The notes under the pieces were generated by a model. It did no database searches. It saw only the letters and a list, made by a program, of their open reading frames with translations, and had not been told where the DNA came from. DNA of 64,000 nt from Roseomonas sp. AR75 (GTDB lineage: Bacteria > Pseudomonadota > Alphaproteobacteria > Acetobacterales > Acetobacteraceae), in assembly GCF_005222815.1 (NCBI RefSeq), contig NZ_STGB01000006.1, positions 124,001 to 188,000 on the forward strand, in the 5' to 3' direction. Of the stretch, positions 49,312 to 57,624 are shown piece by piece. Both the position numbers and the translations under genes were made by a program. Position 1 is the stretch's first letter. The number at the start of each line of letters is the position of its first letter.

Positions 49312-51510
49312 TTGGGCGCGCTGAGCCTGGCCCGCCTTGCGCTGCTCTGCGCCGCGCTGGGGCTCTTGCTGCCTTGGCACGGCCTCGAAGGCGGCCTCTC
49401 GGAGGCCACGGCCTGGCCGGGCGGGGCCGCAGCGCCGCTGCCGGCCCTGCTGCTCGGCGGGGCGCGCTGGTGGCTGTGGCCGGTGCTTGCACTGCTGGCG
49501 CTGGCCGCGCTGCCGGTGCTGCGTGGCCGGGCGCCGGGCGGCACGCTCACGCTTGCCGGGGCCGGCATCCTCGCCTGGGTATTCCTGATGGGCGAGGCGA
49601 TCGGGCTGCGCGGCCTCGAATGGCCGTGGCTCGCGCCGCTGCTCGGCGCGCCGCCGCCGCAGCCCGCGCTGGGCTGGGGCGCGCTGTTCGTCCTGGTCGC
49701 CGCCGCCGGCCTGTTCTCCGCCGGCATCGCGGCGCGGGGCGCCTTCCGCGCGGACGCCTTCATCGCCTTCCTGGTGGCGGGCAGCGCGCTGCTGCTGTTC
49801 CTGTTCGTCTTCGCACCGCTGACCACCATCCTCACCGCCGCCATCTATGACGGCGAGCGCTTCGCCCCCGACGTGCTGGCCGCGCGGCTTGCCGCGCCGG
49901 AAGCCTGGAGCCTGGCGTGCCTCGCCACCCACGAAGGCTGCGGCGTGGTGTGGAACACGCTGCTGCTGGCAACCCTGACGGCCACGCTCTCCACCGCCAT
50001 CGGCCTGTTCTTCGCGCTGCTTGCGGTGCGCGGCGGCGTGCGCGCCGCGCCGGTGTTCCGCGCCATGACGATCCTGCCGCTGATCACGCCGCCCTTCGTT
50101 GTGGCGATGGCGCTGATCGTGCTGTTCGGCCGCACCGGCATCGTCACCACCTTCCTGTGGGACTGGTTCGATATCCCGCGCAGCCGCTGGATCTACGGCC
50201 TGCCCGGCGTGCTGCTGGCGCAGGTGCTGGCGCAGGCGCCGATCGGCTTCCTGCTGCTGGACGGGGCGCTGCGCGCGATCTCGCCGAGCCTCGAGGAAGC
50301 CTCCGCCACCATGGGTGCGCGGCGCTTCACCATCTTCCGCACCGTCACCTGGCCGCTGCTGAAGCCCGCGCTGGCCGCCGCCTTCCTGCTCGGCTTCGTC
50401 GAGTCGCTGGCGGATTTCGGCAACCCGCTTGTGCTGGGCGGTGATTTCGACGTGCTCTCCACGCGGATCTTCTTCGCCATCGCCGGCGCGCGCCACGATC
50501 CCGGCCGCGCCGCGGCGCTGGCGCTGCTGCTGCTGGCGCTGACCTTCGGCGCCTTCGCGCTGCAGGCGCTCTGGCTCGGCAGGCGGCGCTACACGACCGT
50601 CACGGGCAAGGGCGATTCCGGCCTCCCCGCGCCGCTGCCCAGGGGGCTGAAGCTCGGCGCCTCCCTCGTTGTGTGGCCGTGGATGGTGTTCACCGCGCTG
50701 GTCTACGGCATCATCCTGGTCGGCGGCTTCGTGCACGACATCGGCCGCGGCGACATGAGCTTCACCTGGCGCCACCTGGTCACTGCCTTCGAGGTGGAAT
50801 GGCAGGGTGGGCCGGCGCTGCGCGGCGCCGCCTGGGACAGCCTGATCACCACCGTGGAGGTCGCCGCCATTGCCGCGCCGATCACGGCGGGGCTCGGCGT
50901 GCTGCTGGCCTGGCTGATCGCGCGGCAGGATTTCCGCGGGCGGCGCCTGCTGGAATTCATGACCATGCTGTCCTTCGCCATTCCCGGCACCGTGGTCGGC
51001 GTGTCCTATGTGATGGCGTTCAACGTGCCGCCGATCGAACTCACCGGCACGGCGCTGATCCTGATCCTGTGCTTCGTCTTCCGGAACCTGCCGGTCGGCG
51101 TGCGCGGCGGCATCGCGGCCCTGGCGCAGATCGACAAGTCACTGGACGAGGCGAGCGCCACCATGGGCGCGGGCGCGCTGGACACGCTGCGCCGCGTCGT
51201 GCTGCCGCTGATGCGGCCTGCCATCATCACCGCGCTCGCCTTCAGCTTCGTGCATGCGATGACGGCGGTGTCCGCGGTGATCTTCCTCGTCTCCGCGCGG
51301 CACAACCTGGCCACGGTCTACATCGTCGGCCGCGTCGAAGCCGGCGAGATGGCGTTGGCCATCGCCTATTCCACCGTGCTGATCGTCATCATGCTGGCCG
51401 TGGTGCTGGGCATCGAGAAGGTGGTGGGCCGCGCCCAGATCGGCCGGCGCGCCGGCACCAGCGCGGCGCGCGCCGCGCCCGCGACAGCGCCCGTCCGGGC
51501 GGGAGCCTAG
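49312..51510 (+). CDS. ABC transporter permease, AfuB/FbpB-type with two fused permease domains
   Basis: A 732-residue inner-membrane protein with about 14-16 hydrophobic segments. Two complete permease units are fused, each with an EAA loop: LEEASATMGARRFTIFRTVTWPLLKP and LDEASATMGAGALDTLRRVVLPLMRP. An N-terminal ~140-residue membrane extension precedes the first unit; this size and layout matches AfuB better than the shorter FbpB. Start TTG 49312 has GAGGGGGG upstream. Confidence 0.92.
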   Translation: MGALSLARLALLCAALGLLLPWHGLEGGLSEATAWPGGAAAPLPALLLGGARWWLWPVLALLALAALPVLRGRAPGGTLTLAGAGILAWVFLMGEAIGLRGLEWPWLAPLLGAPPPQPALGWGALFVLVAAAGLFSAGIAARGAFRADAFIAFLVAGSALLLFLFVFAPLTTILTAAIYDGERFAPDVLAARLAAPEAWSLACLATHEGCGVVWNTLLLATLTATLSTAIGLFFALLAVRGGVRAAPVFRAMTILPLITPPFVVAMALIVLFGRTGIVTTFLWDWFDIPRSRWIYGLPGVLLAQVLAQAPIGFLLLDGALRAISPSLEEASATMGARRFTIFRTVTWPLLKPALAAAFLLGFVESLADFGNPLVLGGDFDVLSTRIFFAIAGARHDPGRAAALALLLLALTFGAFALQALWLGRRRYTTVTGKGDSGLPAPLPRGLKLGASLVVWPWMVFTALVYGIILVGGFVHDIGRGDMSFTWRHLVTAFEVEWQGGPALRGAAWDSLITTVEVAAIAAPITAGLGVLLAWLIARQDFRGRRLLEFMTMLSFAIPGTVVGVSYVMAFNVPPIELTGTALILILCFVFRNLPVGVRGGIAALAQIDKSLDEASATMGAGALDTLRRVVLPLMRPAIITALAFSFVHAMTAVSAVIFLVSARHNLATVYIVGRVEAGEMALAIAYSTVLIVIMLAVVLGIEKVVGRAQIGRRAGTSAARAAPATAPVRAGA

Positions 51511-52545
51511 ATGTCAGACACCGCCATCGTCTTCGATCGCGTCACCAAGGCCTTCGGCACCGTCCGCGCCGTGGATGCGGTAAGCTTCTCCTTCCCGCAG
51601 GGCGCGCTGGTGACGCTGCTGGGCCCATCCGGCTGCGGCAAGACCACCACGCTGCGCCTGGTCGCCGGCCTGGAACTGCCGACCGAGGGCACCATCACCA
51701 TCGAGGGCCGTGACGTCACCCGCCTTGCCGCCGCGGAACGCCGCATCGCCATGGTGTTCCAATCCTACGCGCTGTTCCCGCACATGAACGTGCTGGAGAA
51801 CGTAGCCTACGGCCTGGTGGTGAACGGCGCGCGCAAGGCGGCGGCCGAGGCCGATGCGCAGGCGATGCTGAAGACGCTGGGGCTGGAGGGCCTTGGCGAA
51901 CGTCTGCCCTCGGAGCTCTCGGGCGGGCAGCAGCAGCGCGTGGCCGTCGCGCGCGCGCTGGTGCTGCGGCCGAAGGTGCTTCTGTTCGACGAGCCGCTGT
52001 CCAATCTCGACGCCCGCCTGCGCCGCCGCGTGCGGGAGGATATCCGCGACCTGCAGAAGCGCCTCGGCCTCTCCGTGGTCTATGTCACGCACGACCAGCA
52101 GGAGGCGCTGGCGGTCTCCGACCTGGTTTGCGTGATGCGCAACGGCCGGATCGCGCAGATGGGCACGCCGACGGAGCTGTACGAGGATCCCGCCGACGCC
52201 TTCATCGCCGATTTCATGGGCGAGGCGAATGTGGTGGCGGGCGAGGTGCTGGGTCCCGGCCGGATCGCCATCGGCGGTGTCGCCCTGGAGACGCGGATGC
52301 GCGACCATCCCGCCGGGCGGGCGGAGCTGGCCGTGCGCCCGGAATCGATCACCCTGCTGCCGGGCGGCGAGGCCGGCCTGCCCGGCCGTATCCAGCGCGC
52401 GGCGTTCCTGGGGCAGACACGGGAATACGAGGTGGAGACCGCGGCCGGCGTGCTCTTCGTCGTCACCCCTGCCGCGGCCACGCCCTTCGCGGAAGGCGAG
52501 GGGGTTGCCTGCCGGCTGGAGCGGACGATTCCGTTGCGCAGTTAA
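51511..52545 (+). CDS. ABC transporter ATP-binding protein, AfuC/FbpC/PotA family
   Basis: A 344-residue ATPase. Walker A GPSGCGKTT (38-46), Q-loop VFQSYALFPHM, signature ELSGGQQQRVAVARAL, Walker B VLLFDEPLSNLD and switch His in YVTHDQQEAL are intact. The C-terminal ~110 residues form a TOBE/MOI regulatory domain. It starts immediately after the permease stop and completes a three-gene importer. As the only importer ATPase in the window, it might also energise the ATPase-less sugar importer at 29842-32910, though that is speculation. Confidence 0.93.
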   Translation: MSDTAIVFDRVTKAFGTVRAVDAVSFSFPQGALVTLLGPSGCGKTTTLRLVAGLELPTEGTITIEGRDVTRLAAAERRIAMVFQSYALFPHMNVLENVAYGLVVNGARKAAAEADAQAMLKTLGLEGLGERLPSELSGGQQQRVAVARALVLRPKVLLFDEPLSNLDARLRRRVREDIRDLQKRLGLSVVYVTHDQQEALAVSDLVCVMRNGRIAQMGTPTELYEDPADAFIADFMGEANVVAGEVLGPGRIAIGGVALETRMRDHPAGRAELAVRPESITLLPGGEAGLPGRIQRAAFLGQTREYEVETAAGVLFVVTPAAATPFAEGEGVACRLERTIPLRS

Positions 52546-52604
52546 CGTGCGCGGCCGCGCGGGCGGCGATAGGCTGGCGCCATCCGCCCGACGGAGACCT
52601 GTCC

Positions 52605-52937
52605 ATGCGCCACCTTCTCACCCCCTGCGCCGCGCTGCTGCTCGCGGTCGCCGCGCTGATGCCGAACGCGGCGCGCGCCGATTCGATCGACGGCAACTGG
52701 TGCACCGACACGGGGCTGCGAATGACGATCCAGGGGCCGAGCCTCGTCTCGCCCGGCGGTGCGCGCATGGCCGGCGACTACACGCGGCACGGCTTCAGCT
52801 ACACAGCCCCGGCCGGCGAGCCCGGCGGCGGCGGGACCGTGACGCTGACCCTGATGGGCGAGAACATGGTCCGCGCGCAGGCGGCTTCGGGCAGCATCGA
52901 GCCGACCTGGCGCCGCTGCGGCCCGCCGGTGAGCTGA
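52605..52937 (+). CDS. Small exported protein of unknown function
   Basis: A 110-residue protein with a clear signal peptide (residues 1-25, LLLAVAALMPNAARA). The mature part is a probable small beta-sandwich: SIDGNWCTDTGLRMTIQG, a Gly/Pro-rich centre, VTLTLMGENMVRAQA and a C-terminal WRRCGPPVS. Two Cys (in NWCTD and RRCGP) could form a disulfide. GGAG lies upstream of ATG 52605. I do not recognise a named family. It is separated from the importer by 59 bases and may be independent. Confidence 0.75.
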   Translation: MRHLLTPCAALLLAVAALMPNAARADSIDGNWCTDTGLRMTIQGPSLVSPGGARMAGDYTRHGFSYTAPAGEPGGGGTVTLTLMGENMVRAQAASGSIEPTWRRCGPPVS

Positions 52938-52947
52938 CGCCTCCGCG

Positions 52948-53901
52948 CTACGCCTGGTGCGTGGCGGGGTGGAACAGTTCCTCCGGCGTCACCTCGCGCG
53001 TCGCGAGCCCATCCGCCACGGCATAGCGGCACATGGCGGCGATCTCGTCGCGGTTGCGCGCGAAGCCGTAGGGCCAGGGATCGCCACCCATGAAGGCGGC
53101 CTGCGACGCGGCCTCGGCCGCGATCCAGGGCAGCGAGACGCGCAGCACGTTCACCATCGCCAGCTCCGCCAGCGCCTGCGCCTTGGCCTCGGCGAAGGCG
53201 CGGTGCAGCGCCGCGGGCAGCTCCGGATGCGCGTCTGCCACGTCGCGACGGATCGCGATGCAATGCATGATCGGGAAGAAGCCGGTGGCCTTGAAATAGG
53301 CCTCCTCCGCCGCGCGCGCATCGAGGAACAGGCGCGTCACCGGCGCTGTCTGCTGCAGGAAGCAGGCGGGCGGGCGCGGGCCGATGAAGGCGTCGAGCCT
53401 TCCGTCCGCCAGCATCGCCTCCAGCGTCTCGCCGGCCGCGATGGTCTGCACGTCGAGGCCCGGCGGCAGTTGCAGCGGCGTGCGCTCGCCGCTGGAACGC
53501 CAGGCGATGCCGCGCGTGTCCACGCCGTGCTGGTCGCGCAGCATGCCGCGCACCCATAGCGCGGCGGTCTGCTGGTATTCCGGCACGCCGATGCGGCGCC
53601 CGGCCAGGTCTTCCGGGCGGTCGATGCCGCGATCGGTGCGCACATAGATCGCGCCATGCCGGAAGGCACGGGAGGGGAAGACCGGCACGCCGATGTAGCG
53701 GCTGTCGCCGCGCGCGACGGAGAGGATGTGGCTCGCCATGGAGAGCTCGGTGATCTCGTGCCGTGCTTCCCGCATGGCGATGCGGAACAGGTCTTCCGGC
53801 TCGCCGGCGATGCGGGCGATGTCGAAGCCTTCGATCGTCACGCGCCCCTCGTGGATAGGGCGCGTCCGGTCGCTCATCGTGCAGGCGAGGGTGAGGGTCA
53901 T
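52948..53901 (-). CDS. 4,5-dihydroxyphthalate decarboxylase-like protein
   Basis: A 317-residue protein of the Pht5/PBP2-fold group, without signal peptide. The opening LTLACTMSDRTRPIHEGRV and the phrases FRIAMREARHEITELSMASHI, GVPVFPSRAFRHGAIYVR, IDRPEDLAGRRIGVPEYQQTAALWVRGML and FFPIMHCIAIRRDV are close to the DHP decarboxylase pattern, closer than the gene at 38390. Its ATG overlaps the stop of the molybdenum hydroxylase large subunit, so it is the last gene of that operon. A hydroxylation-then-decarboxylation sequence on an aromatic or N-heterocyclic acid is plausible. Confidence 0.8.
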   Translation of the reverse strand: MTLTLACTMSDRTRPIHEGRVTIEGFDIARIAGEPEDLFRIAMREARHEITELSMASHILSVARGDSRYIGVPVFPSRAFRHGAIYVRTDRGIDRPEDLAGRRIGVPEYQQTAALWVRGMLRDQHGVDTRGIAWRSSGERTPLQLPPGLDVQTIAAGETLEAMLADGRLDAFIGPRPPACFLQQTAPVTRLFLDARAAEEAYFKATGFFPIMHCIAIRRDVADAHPELPAALHRAFAEAKAQALAELAMVNVLRVSLPWIAAEAASQAAFMGGDPWPYGFARNRDEIAAMCRYAVADGLATREVTPEELFHPATHQA

Positions 53902-56030
53902 GTTGCCTTGGCGAGGTTCTCGGGCGTGAAGGGCCAGTGCCGGACGCGGACGCCGAGCGCATCGGCGATGGCGTTGGCAATGGCGCCGATGGTGGGGCCG
54001 AGGCTGCATTCCCCGGCGCCGAGCGGCGGCGCCTCCGGCCGCGCGATCAGCTCCACCGCGACCTCCGGCACTTCCGGGAAGCGCAGGATCGGGTAGCGCT
54101 CCCACGCATCGGAGGTGATGGCGCGCGTGTCGTGCCGCACCGCTTCCAGCAGGCACATCGAGGTCGCCTGGATGGCGCCGCCTTCCACCTGGTTCGCGAT
54201 GCCGTCCGGGTTGATCGGCTCGCCCACATCCGCGGCGAGCCAGAGCCGGCGGCAGAAGACGCGCTCGGCGCATTCCACCTCCGCCACCGCCGCGCACCAG
54301 GCGCCGGTGCCCTTGTAGCGCGAGACCGCCAGGCCGAAGCCGCGGCCTTCATGCTTCGCGCGCGTCTCCCATCCCGCCATCCGCGCGGCGCGGGCGAGCA
54401 CGTCGCGCGCGCGCGCATCGTCCAGGTGGCGCAGGCGATGCGCGAGCGGATCTTCGCCGACGCGCGCGGCGATCTCGTCCATCACGCTCTCGATCGCCCA
54501 GACATTCACCAGCGCGCCGAGGCCGCGCAGCGCACTCGCGCGGATCGGCATGGCCTGCAGCGTGTGCATCCCGACATGCAGCGCCGGCACGCGATACGGC
54601 GGCACGGCGTTGCGCTGCGCCCCGCCGCCGCCGGCCAGCGGCGGATTGATCGAGAGCGGCACCTCGAAGCCGTCCGCGATCATGGACGCCGCGAGCAGCG
54701 TCGGCAGCGCGCCGCGCCCGGGCCGCCCGGAATGGCCGTTGGAGGTCACCTGATGCGTCCACGCCAGCAGCGTGCCTTGCGCATCCGCCTCGGCCTCGAT
54801 CTCCACCAGCATCGCGGGCGAGAAGGGCGACCAGCCCAGCTCCTCGGCGCGGGACCACATCAGGCGGATCGGCGTGCCGGGATGCGCGCGCGCGACCAGC
54901 GCGGCATCCAGCGCCACGTCGTCGGCGCCGTTGTGGCCGTAGCAGCCCGCGCCCTCCAAATGGTGCAGGACGATGTTCTCGGGCGGCAGGCGCAGCGTCT
55001 TCGCGAGGTCGGTGCGCAAATTGTAGATGCCCTGCGAATGCGTCCAGAGCTCCATCGTCGCGCCGTCCCAGCGCGCGACGGCGCAGGACGGCCCGATCGA
55101 GCCATGTGCCAGGAAGGGCCGGAAGAATTTTTCTTCGATTCGATGCGTCGGCTGCGGCGTCTGCGCGCTGCGTTCGGTGACGACGGATGTCTCGCGCGGT
55201 GCGCTGCGCAGCCAGTCCTCCAGCGCGGACTCATGGGGCAGCGTGTCGCGCTCGTCCCAGCGCGTACGGCGCGCGACGCGCTCCGCCGCCTGCTCCGCGT
55301 GGTGCTCCTCCGCGGCGACGACGGCGACGAAATTGCCGTCGCGCAGCACCGTCGCGCCGCCGGGCAGCGCGCCCTCATCCACCGCCGTCAGCACCGCGCC
55401 GCGGGAGGGCGGGCGCACCAGGCGCGCATGCAGCATGCCCGGCAGCCGCAGGTCGTGCACGAAGCGCGGCGCGCCGAAGACCTTGTCGGGCAGGTCGCGG
55501 CGCGGCGTGGAGGTTCCGGCGACGCGGCGCTCTGCGGCCGGCTTCGGCTTCGCCTCCGGCGAGGCCTCCACGGCCAGCAACCCCGCATCGGCCATGCTCC
55601 AATAAGAGCCGAGCACGCGGCCATCCGGCGCGCAGAATTCCCCGTCGCGAACGACGATGTCGTCGAGCGACACGCCGCTGCGCTGGGCGACAACGGACAC
55701 AAAAATGCGGCGCGCATCGGCGCAGGCGTGGCGCAGCGCCATGCCGCTCTCCTGGATGGAGAGCGAGCCGGATGTCACCGCCTCGTCCGGGCTGTCCGGC
55801 GTCGCGGCGGGCTGCACGCGGATGCGCGCGAGCGCGACGTCCAACTCCTCCGCGCCGATCTGCGCGAGCGCGGTCAGGATGCCCTGGCCGAGCTCCACCT
55901 TGCCCGGCGAGATCGTGACGAAGCCCTGCGCGTCGAAGCGCAGCCAGCGGTCCAGCCGTCGGTTGACGTGCAGGCTGCCCGGCAGTCGCGGCCGTCCGTC
56001 GTCCACGACACCCTTGAAGGCCAGGTTCAT
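53898..56030 (-). CDS. Molybdenum hydroxylase large subunit (xanthine dehydrogenase family)
   Basis: A 710-residue molybdopterin-binding subunit, COG1529 type. It shows SPGKVELGQGILTALAQIGAEEL, a Gln-rich central substrate loop, EPINPDGIANQVEGGAIQATSMCLLE and the catalytic Glu in PLGAGECSLGPTIGAIANAI near 680. These enzymes hydroxylate carbon next to nitrogen or oxidise aldehydes. No FAD-binding (CoxM-type) subunit is encoded, and neither a signal peptide nor cytochrome domains are fused, so it resembles two-subunit isoquinoline 1-oxidoreductase or NicAB-type enzymes with an external electron acceptor. It overlaps the Fe-S subunit gene (ATGA). Confidence 0.9.
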   Translation of the reverse strand: MNLAFKGVVDDGRPRLPGSLHVNRRLDRWLRFDAQGFVTISPGKVELGQGILTALAQIGAEELDVALARIRVQPAATPDSPDEAVTSGSLSIQESGMALRHACADARRIFVSVVAQRSGVSLDDIVVRDGEFCAPDGRVLGSYWSMADAGLLAVEASPEAKPKPAAERRVAGTSTPRRDLPDKVFGAPRFVHDLRLPGMLHARLVRPPSRGAVLTAVDEGALPGGATVLRDGNFVAVVAAEEHHAEQAAERVARRTRWDERDTLPHESALEDWLRSAPRETSVVTERSAQTPQPTHRIEEKFFRPFLAHGSIGPSCAVARWDGATMELWTHSQGIYNLRTDLAKTLRLPPENIVLHHLEGAGCYGHNGADDVALDAALVARAHPGTPIRLMWSRAEELGWSPFSPAMLVEIEAEADAQGTLLAWTHQVTSNGHSGRPGRGALPTLLAASMIADGFEVPLSINPPLAGGGGAQRNAVPPYRVPALHVGMHTLQAMPIRASALRGLGALVNVWAIESVMDEIAARVGEDPLAHRLRHLDDARARDVLARAARMAGWETRAKHEGRGFGLAVSRYKGTGAWCAAVAEVECAERVFCRRLWLAADVGEPINPDGIANQVEGGAIQATSMCLLEAVRHDTRAITSDAWERYPILRFPEVPEVAVELIARPEAPPLGAGECSLGPTIGAIANAIADALGVRVRHWPFTPENLAKAT

Positions 56031-56509
56031 GCCGGCGCCATCGCCTCTGCCGCGCGCCGCACGGCGCGGATGATGCGGTTGTGCGAGCCGCAGCGACAGA
56101 GATGCGGCGCGAGCGCCGCCGTGATCTCCGCATCGGATGGCTGCGCGACGCGCCGCAGAAGTGCTGCCGCCGCCATCAGGATGCCGGAGAGGCAATAGCC
56201 GCATTGCCCCGCCTGCAGGTCGAGGAAGGCCGCCTGCAGCGGATGCGGCGCCTCGGGCGTGCCGAGCCCCTCCACCGTCTCCACCTGCCGTCCCGCGGCG
56301 GCCGAGACGGGCAGCGTGCAGGCGAAGGCCGGCGCGCCATCGAGCAGCACGACGCAGGCGCCGCACTGCTCCGTCCCGCAGCCGAAGCGCGGGCCGGAAA
56401 GGCCGAGCGGCCCGCGCAGCGCGGCGAGCAGCGGCGCATCCGGCTCGATCTCCGGCGCGACCGGCGCGCCGTTCAGTCGGAATGGAATGGGCAGTGGTGT
56501 TTCCCCCAC
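56027..56509 (-). CDS. (2Fe-2S) subunit of the molybdenum hydroxylase
   Basis: A 160-residue electron-transfer subunit with two [2Fe-2S] clusters. The plant-ferredoxin-type cluster uses Cys44, Cys49, Cys52 and Cys64 (FGCGTEQCGACVV ... FACTL). The second uses Cys103, Cys106, Cys138 and Cys140 (QCGYCLSG ... HLCRCGSH). All eight ligands are intact. It passes electrons from the molybdenum centre to an unknown acceptor. It is the first of the two hydroxylase genes; a strong hairpin separates it from the Bug receptor gene upstream. Confidence 0.93.
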   Translation of the reverse strand: MGETPLPIPFRLNGAPVAPEIEPDAPLLAALRGPLGLSGPRFGCGTEQCGACVVLLDGAPAFACTLPVSAAAGRQVETVEGLGTPEAPHPLQAAFLDLQAGQCGYCLSGILMAAAALLRRVAQPSDAEITAALAPHLCRCGSHNRIIRAVRRAAEAMAPA

Positions 56510-56515
56510 CCCGGT

Positions 56516-56539
56516 CCTCCCCCGCGAGGGCGGGGGAGG
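56516..56539. terminator. Strong hairpin between Bug receptor and hydroxylase genes
   Basis: CCTCCCCCGC-gagg-GCGGGGGAGG is a perfect 10-bp stem in the 39-base gap between two minus-strand genes. No T-run follows. It could attenuate transcription or protect the 3' end of the Bug receptor transcript, giving unequal expression of receptor and enzyme; it could also be a dispersed palindrome. Confidence 0.45.
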
Positions 56540-56548
56540 GAGAGGTAC

Positions 56549-57508
56549 TCAGGCTGGCGTCATCTTCGCCATGCGGATGAACTCCGCCTGGCGGGTGATG
56601 TCGCGGCGCAGGAAGGCGTCGAATTCCGCGATGCTCATCGGCATCGGCGCGGCGCCCATGCGCGCTTGGCTCTCGCGCGTGGCGGGCAGGGCGAGGATGC
56701 GGTTGATCTCGGCGTTGATGCGCTCGCGGATCGGCAGCGGCGTCGCCGCCGGCGCCATGATGCCGAGCCAGATGGAGGCCTCGTAGCCCGGCAGCGCCTC
56801 GGCCACCGCGGGCAGGTTCGGCAGCAGCGGGCTGCGCTGCGGGCCGGTGGTGGCGAGCCCCCGCACGCGGCCTTCCTCGATCTGCGGGCGCATGGTGGGG
56901 ATCGCATCGAACATGATAGGCACCTGACCCGAGATCAGCGCCGTGCGCGCCTCGTTCGAGCCGCGGAAGGGCACATGCGTCGCCTGCGCGCCGGCCATGG
57001 CCAGGAACACCTCGGCCGCCACGTGATAGGGCGTGCCGGGGCCGGAGGAGGCGTAGTCGTATTTCCCCGGATTCGCCTTCAGGAGTGCGATGAACTCCTG
57101 CAGGTTCTGCGCGGGCAGCGAGGGGTGGATCGCCAGAACGTGGTGCGCGATGTTGAGCGCCGCCACCGGCGACAGGTCGCGCATCAGCTGATACGGCCGG
57201 TTCGGCAGCAGCGTCTCGTTCGCCGTGTGCGTGTTCGACATCAGCAGCAGCGAGTAGCCGTCGGGCGCGGACTTCACCACGTTGTCCGCGCCGATCGTGC
57301 CGCCCGCGCCGGGCCGGTTCTCGATGACGAAGGGCTGGCCGAAGGCCTGCTGCAGCGGCTCCGCCAGGAAGCGCGCGGCGACATCGGCGGAGCCGCCGAG
57401 GCCGAAGGGCACCACGATTCGGACATTGCGCTGCGGCCAAGTGCCTTGGGCCTGCGCTATGGCGGGCACTGCCAGGCTCGCGGCGAGAATCGTACGGCGA
57501 CGGATCAT
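56549..57508 (-). CDS. Bug-type tripartite tricarboxylate transporter receptor
   Basis: A 319-residue periplasmic receptor with signal peptide (RRRTILAASLAVPAIAQAQ). It shows WPQRNVRIVVPFGLGGSADVAARF, GQPFVIENRPGAGGTIGADNV, APDGYSLLLMSNTH and YASSGPGTPYHVAAEVFLAMAG. It is first in the minus-strand operon with the molybdenum hydroxylase and the dihydroxyphthalate-decarboxylase-like gene, so its ligand is probably their substrate. No TctAB genes are nearby. A perfect 12-bp palindrome lies upstream at 57541-57552. Confidence 0.9.
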   Translation of the reverse strand: MIRRRTILAASLAVPAIAQAQGTWPQRNVRIVVPFGLGGSADVAARFLAEPLQQAFGQPFVIENRPGAGGTIGADNVVKSAPDGYSLLLMSNTHTANETLLPNRPYQLMRDLSPVAALNIAHHVLAIHPSLPAQNLQEFIALLKANPGKYDYASSGPGTPYHVAAEVFLAMAGAQATHVPFRGSNEARTALISGQVPIMFDAIPTMRPQIEEGRVRGLATTGPQRSPLLPNLPAVAEALPGYEASIWLGIMAPAATPLPIRERINAEINRILALPATRESQARMGAAPMPMSIAEFDAFLRRDITRQAEFIRMAKMTPA

Positions 57509-57540
57509 GGTCTTTCCTCCTTCGTCCCTTTCGGCGGAAA

Positions 57541-57552
57541 ATCAGGCCTGAT
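57541..57552. promoter_or_regulatory. Perfect 12-bp palindrome in a divergent promoter region
   Basis: ATCAGGCCTGAT is fully self-complementary and lies in the 116-base gap between the divergent Bug receptor and HdeD genes, 33 bases from the receptor start. A second small symmetric element, GCCGAaTCGGC, follows at 57554-57564. Both could bind a dimeric regulator; none is encoded beside it. Confidence 0.4.
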
Positions 57553-57624
57553 GGCCGAATCGGCAACCCCTCCGCCGCAACGTCGCGGGCGCCGACGACG
57601 CAACCCTGTCCGGAAGGCACATCC

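Noticed and set aside
47431..50775. A minus-strand open frame of over 1100 codons opposite the phosphatase and importer genes
   Set aside because: Low-complexity Arg/Gly/Gln composition and no motifs; the plus-strand genes show intact catalytic residues.
48250..52545. Ferric iron uptake operon
   Set aside because: The receptor lacks the Tyr pair of FbpA and the context is inositol metabolism; iron transport is not the best reading.
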